This document shows positions 63,993 through 64,000 of a DNA stretch of 64,000 bases, one piece after another. Origin of the DNA: Zipacnadum sp036504235 (GTDB taxonomy: Bacteria > Armatimonadota > Zipacnadia > Zipacnadales > Zipacnadaceae). The stretch spans positions 1 through 64,000 of the forward strand of contig DASXVN010000003.1 in assembly GCA_036504235.1 (NCBI GenBank), given 5' to 3'. The position numbers were made by a program, and so were the translations under genes. Each line of letters starts with the position of its first letter. The stretch's first letter is position 1. A model generated the notes under the pieces. The model was given only the letters and a program-made list of their open reading frames with translations, searched no databases and was not told the DNA's origin.

Positions 63993-64000
63993 GGGAAGAC

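Noticed and set aside
1..64000. tRNA, rRNA or riboswitch genes
   Set aside because: I looked in the larger gaps and found no cloverleaf, rRNA core or known aptamer pattern.

Overview
The window is GC-rich DNA from a diderm, heterotrophic bacterium. A beta-barrel porin and many Sec-type signal peptides point to two membranes. A DUF1501 / DUF1549-DUF1553 / pre-peptidase-domain trio, PgsW, and very large secreted proteins with glutamine-amidotransferase-like folds point to a Planctomycetota-, Armatimonadota- or Verrucomicrobiota-like lineage. I cannot decide among these from sequence alone, and I saw no rRNA, tRNA, CRISPR array or intact transposon.

Layout. 1-5.1 kb: the start of a leftward, possibly helix-turn-helix gene, then a rightward operon for a poly-gamma-glutamate-type polymer (pgsB, pgsC, pgsW, a barrel porin, a lipoprotein) closed by a perfect hairpin. 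5.1-17.2 kb: two divergent giant secreted paralogues (A and B) and a large glycosidase-like protein. Between A and B lie an IS3 OrfA remnant and an internally deleted copy of the gene at 58.9 kb. 17.5-38.2 kb: a small secreted protein, a 2809-residue NdvB-type cyclic glucan synthase, a cytosolic (alpha/alpha)6-type glycosidase with a CBM9-like domain, giant paralogue C, a SUMF1-fold protein and a carboxypeptidase-regulatory-repeat protein. 38.2-57.9 kb: a long leftward series with two amidotransferase-fold proteins, a GH30 enzyme, two GH4 enzymes, a TIM-barrel hydrolase, giant paralogue D, the PPC/DUF1501/DUF1549-1553 trio and a VIT-family metal transporter. 58-64 kb: a small secreted protein, a 700-residue likely alpha-toroid protein, a URO-D-like protein and another amidotransferase-fold protein.

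Function. Most of the window reads as a carbohydrate island combining surface or periplasmic glucan synthesis with extracellular and cytosolic glycan breakdown. The most unusual content is the four-member family of 1110-1234-residue secreted proteins. Each joins an amidotransferase-like domain lacking a recognisable nucleophile, a PHP-like domain that has lost its metal ligands, and a conserved C-terminal beta-domain. Amidotransferase-like domains occur in eight genes here. The DNA also carries three internally deleted gene stubs that keep both ends of a neighbouring gene family, two of them bracketing a GH4 gene, which records duplication followed by deletion.
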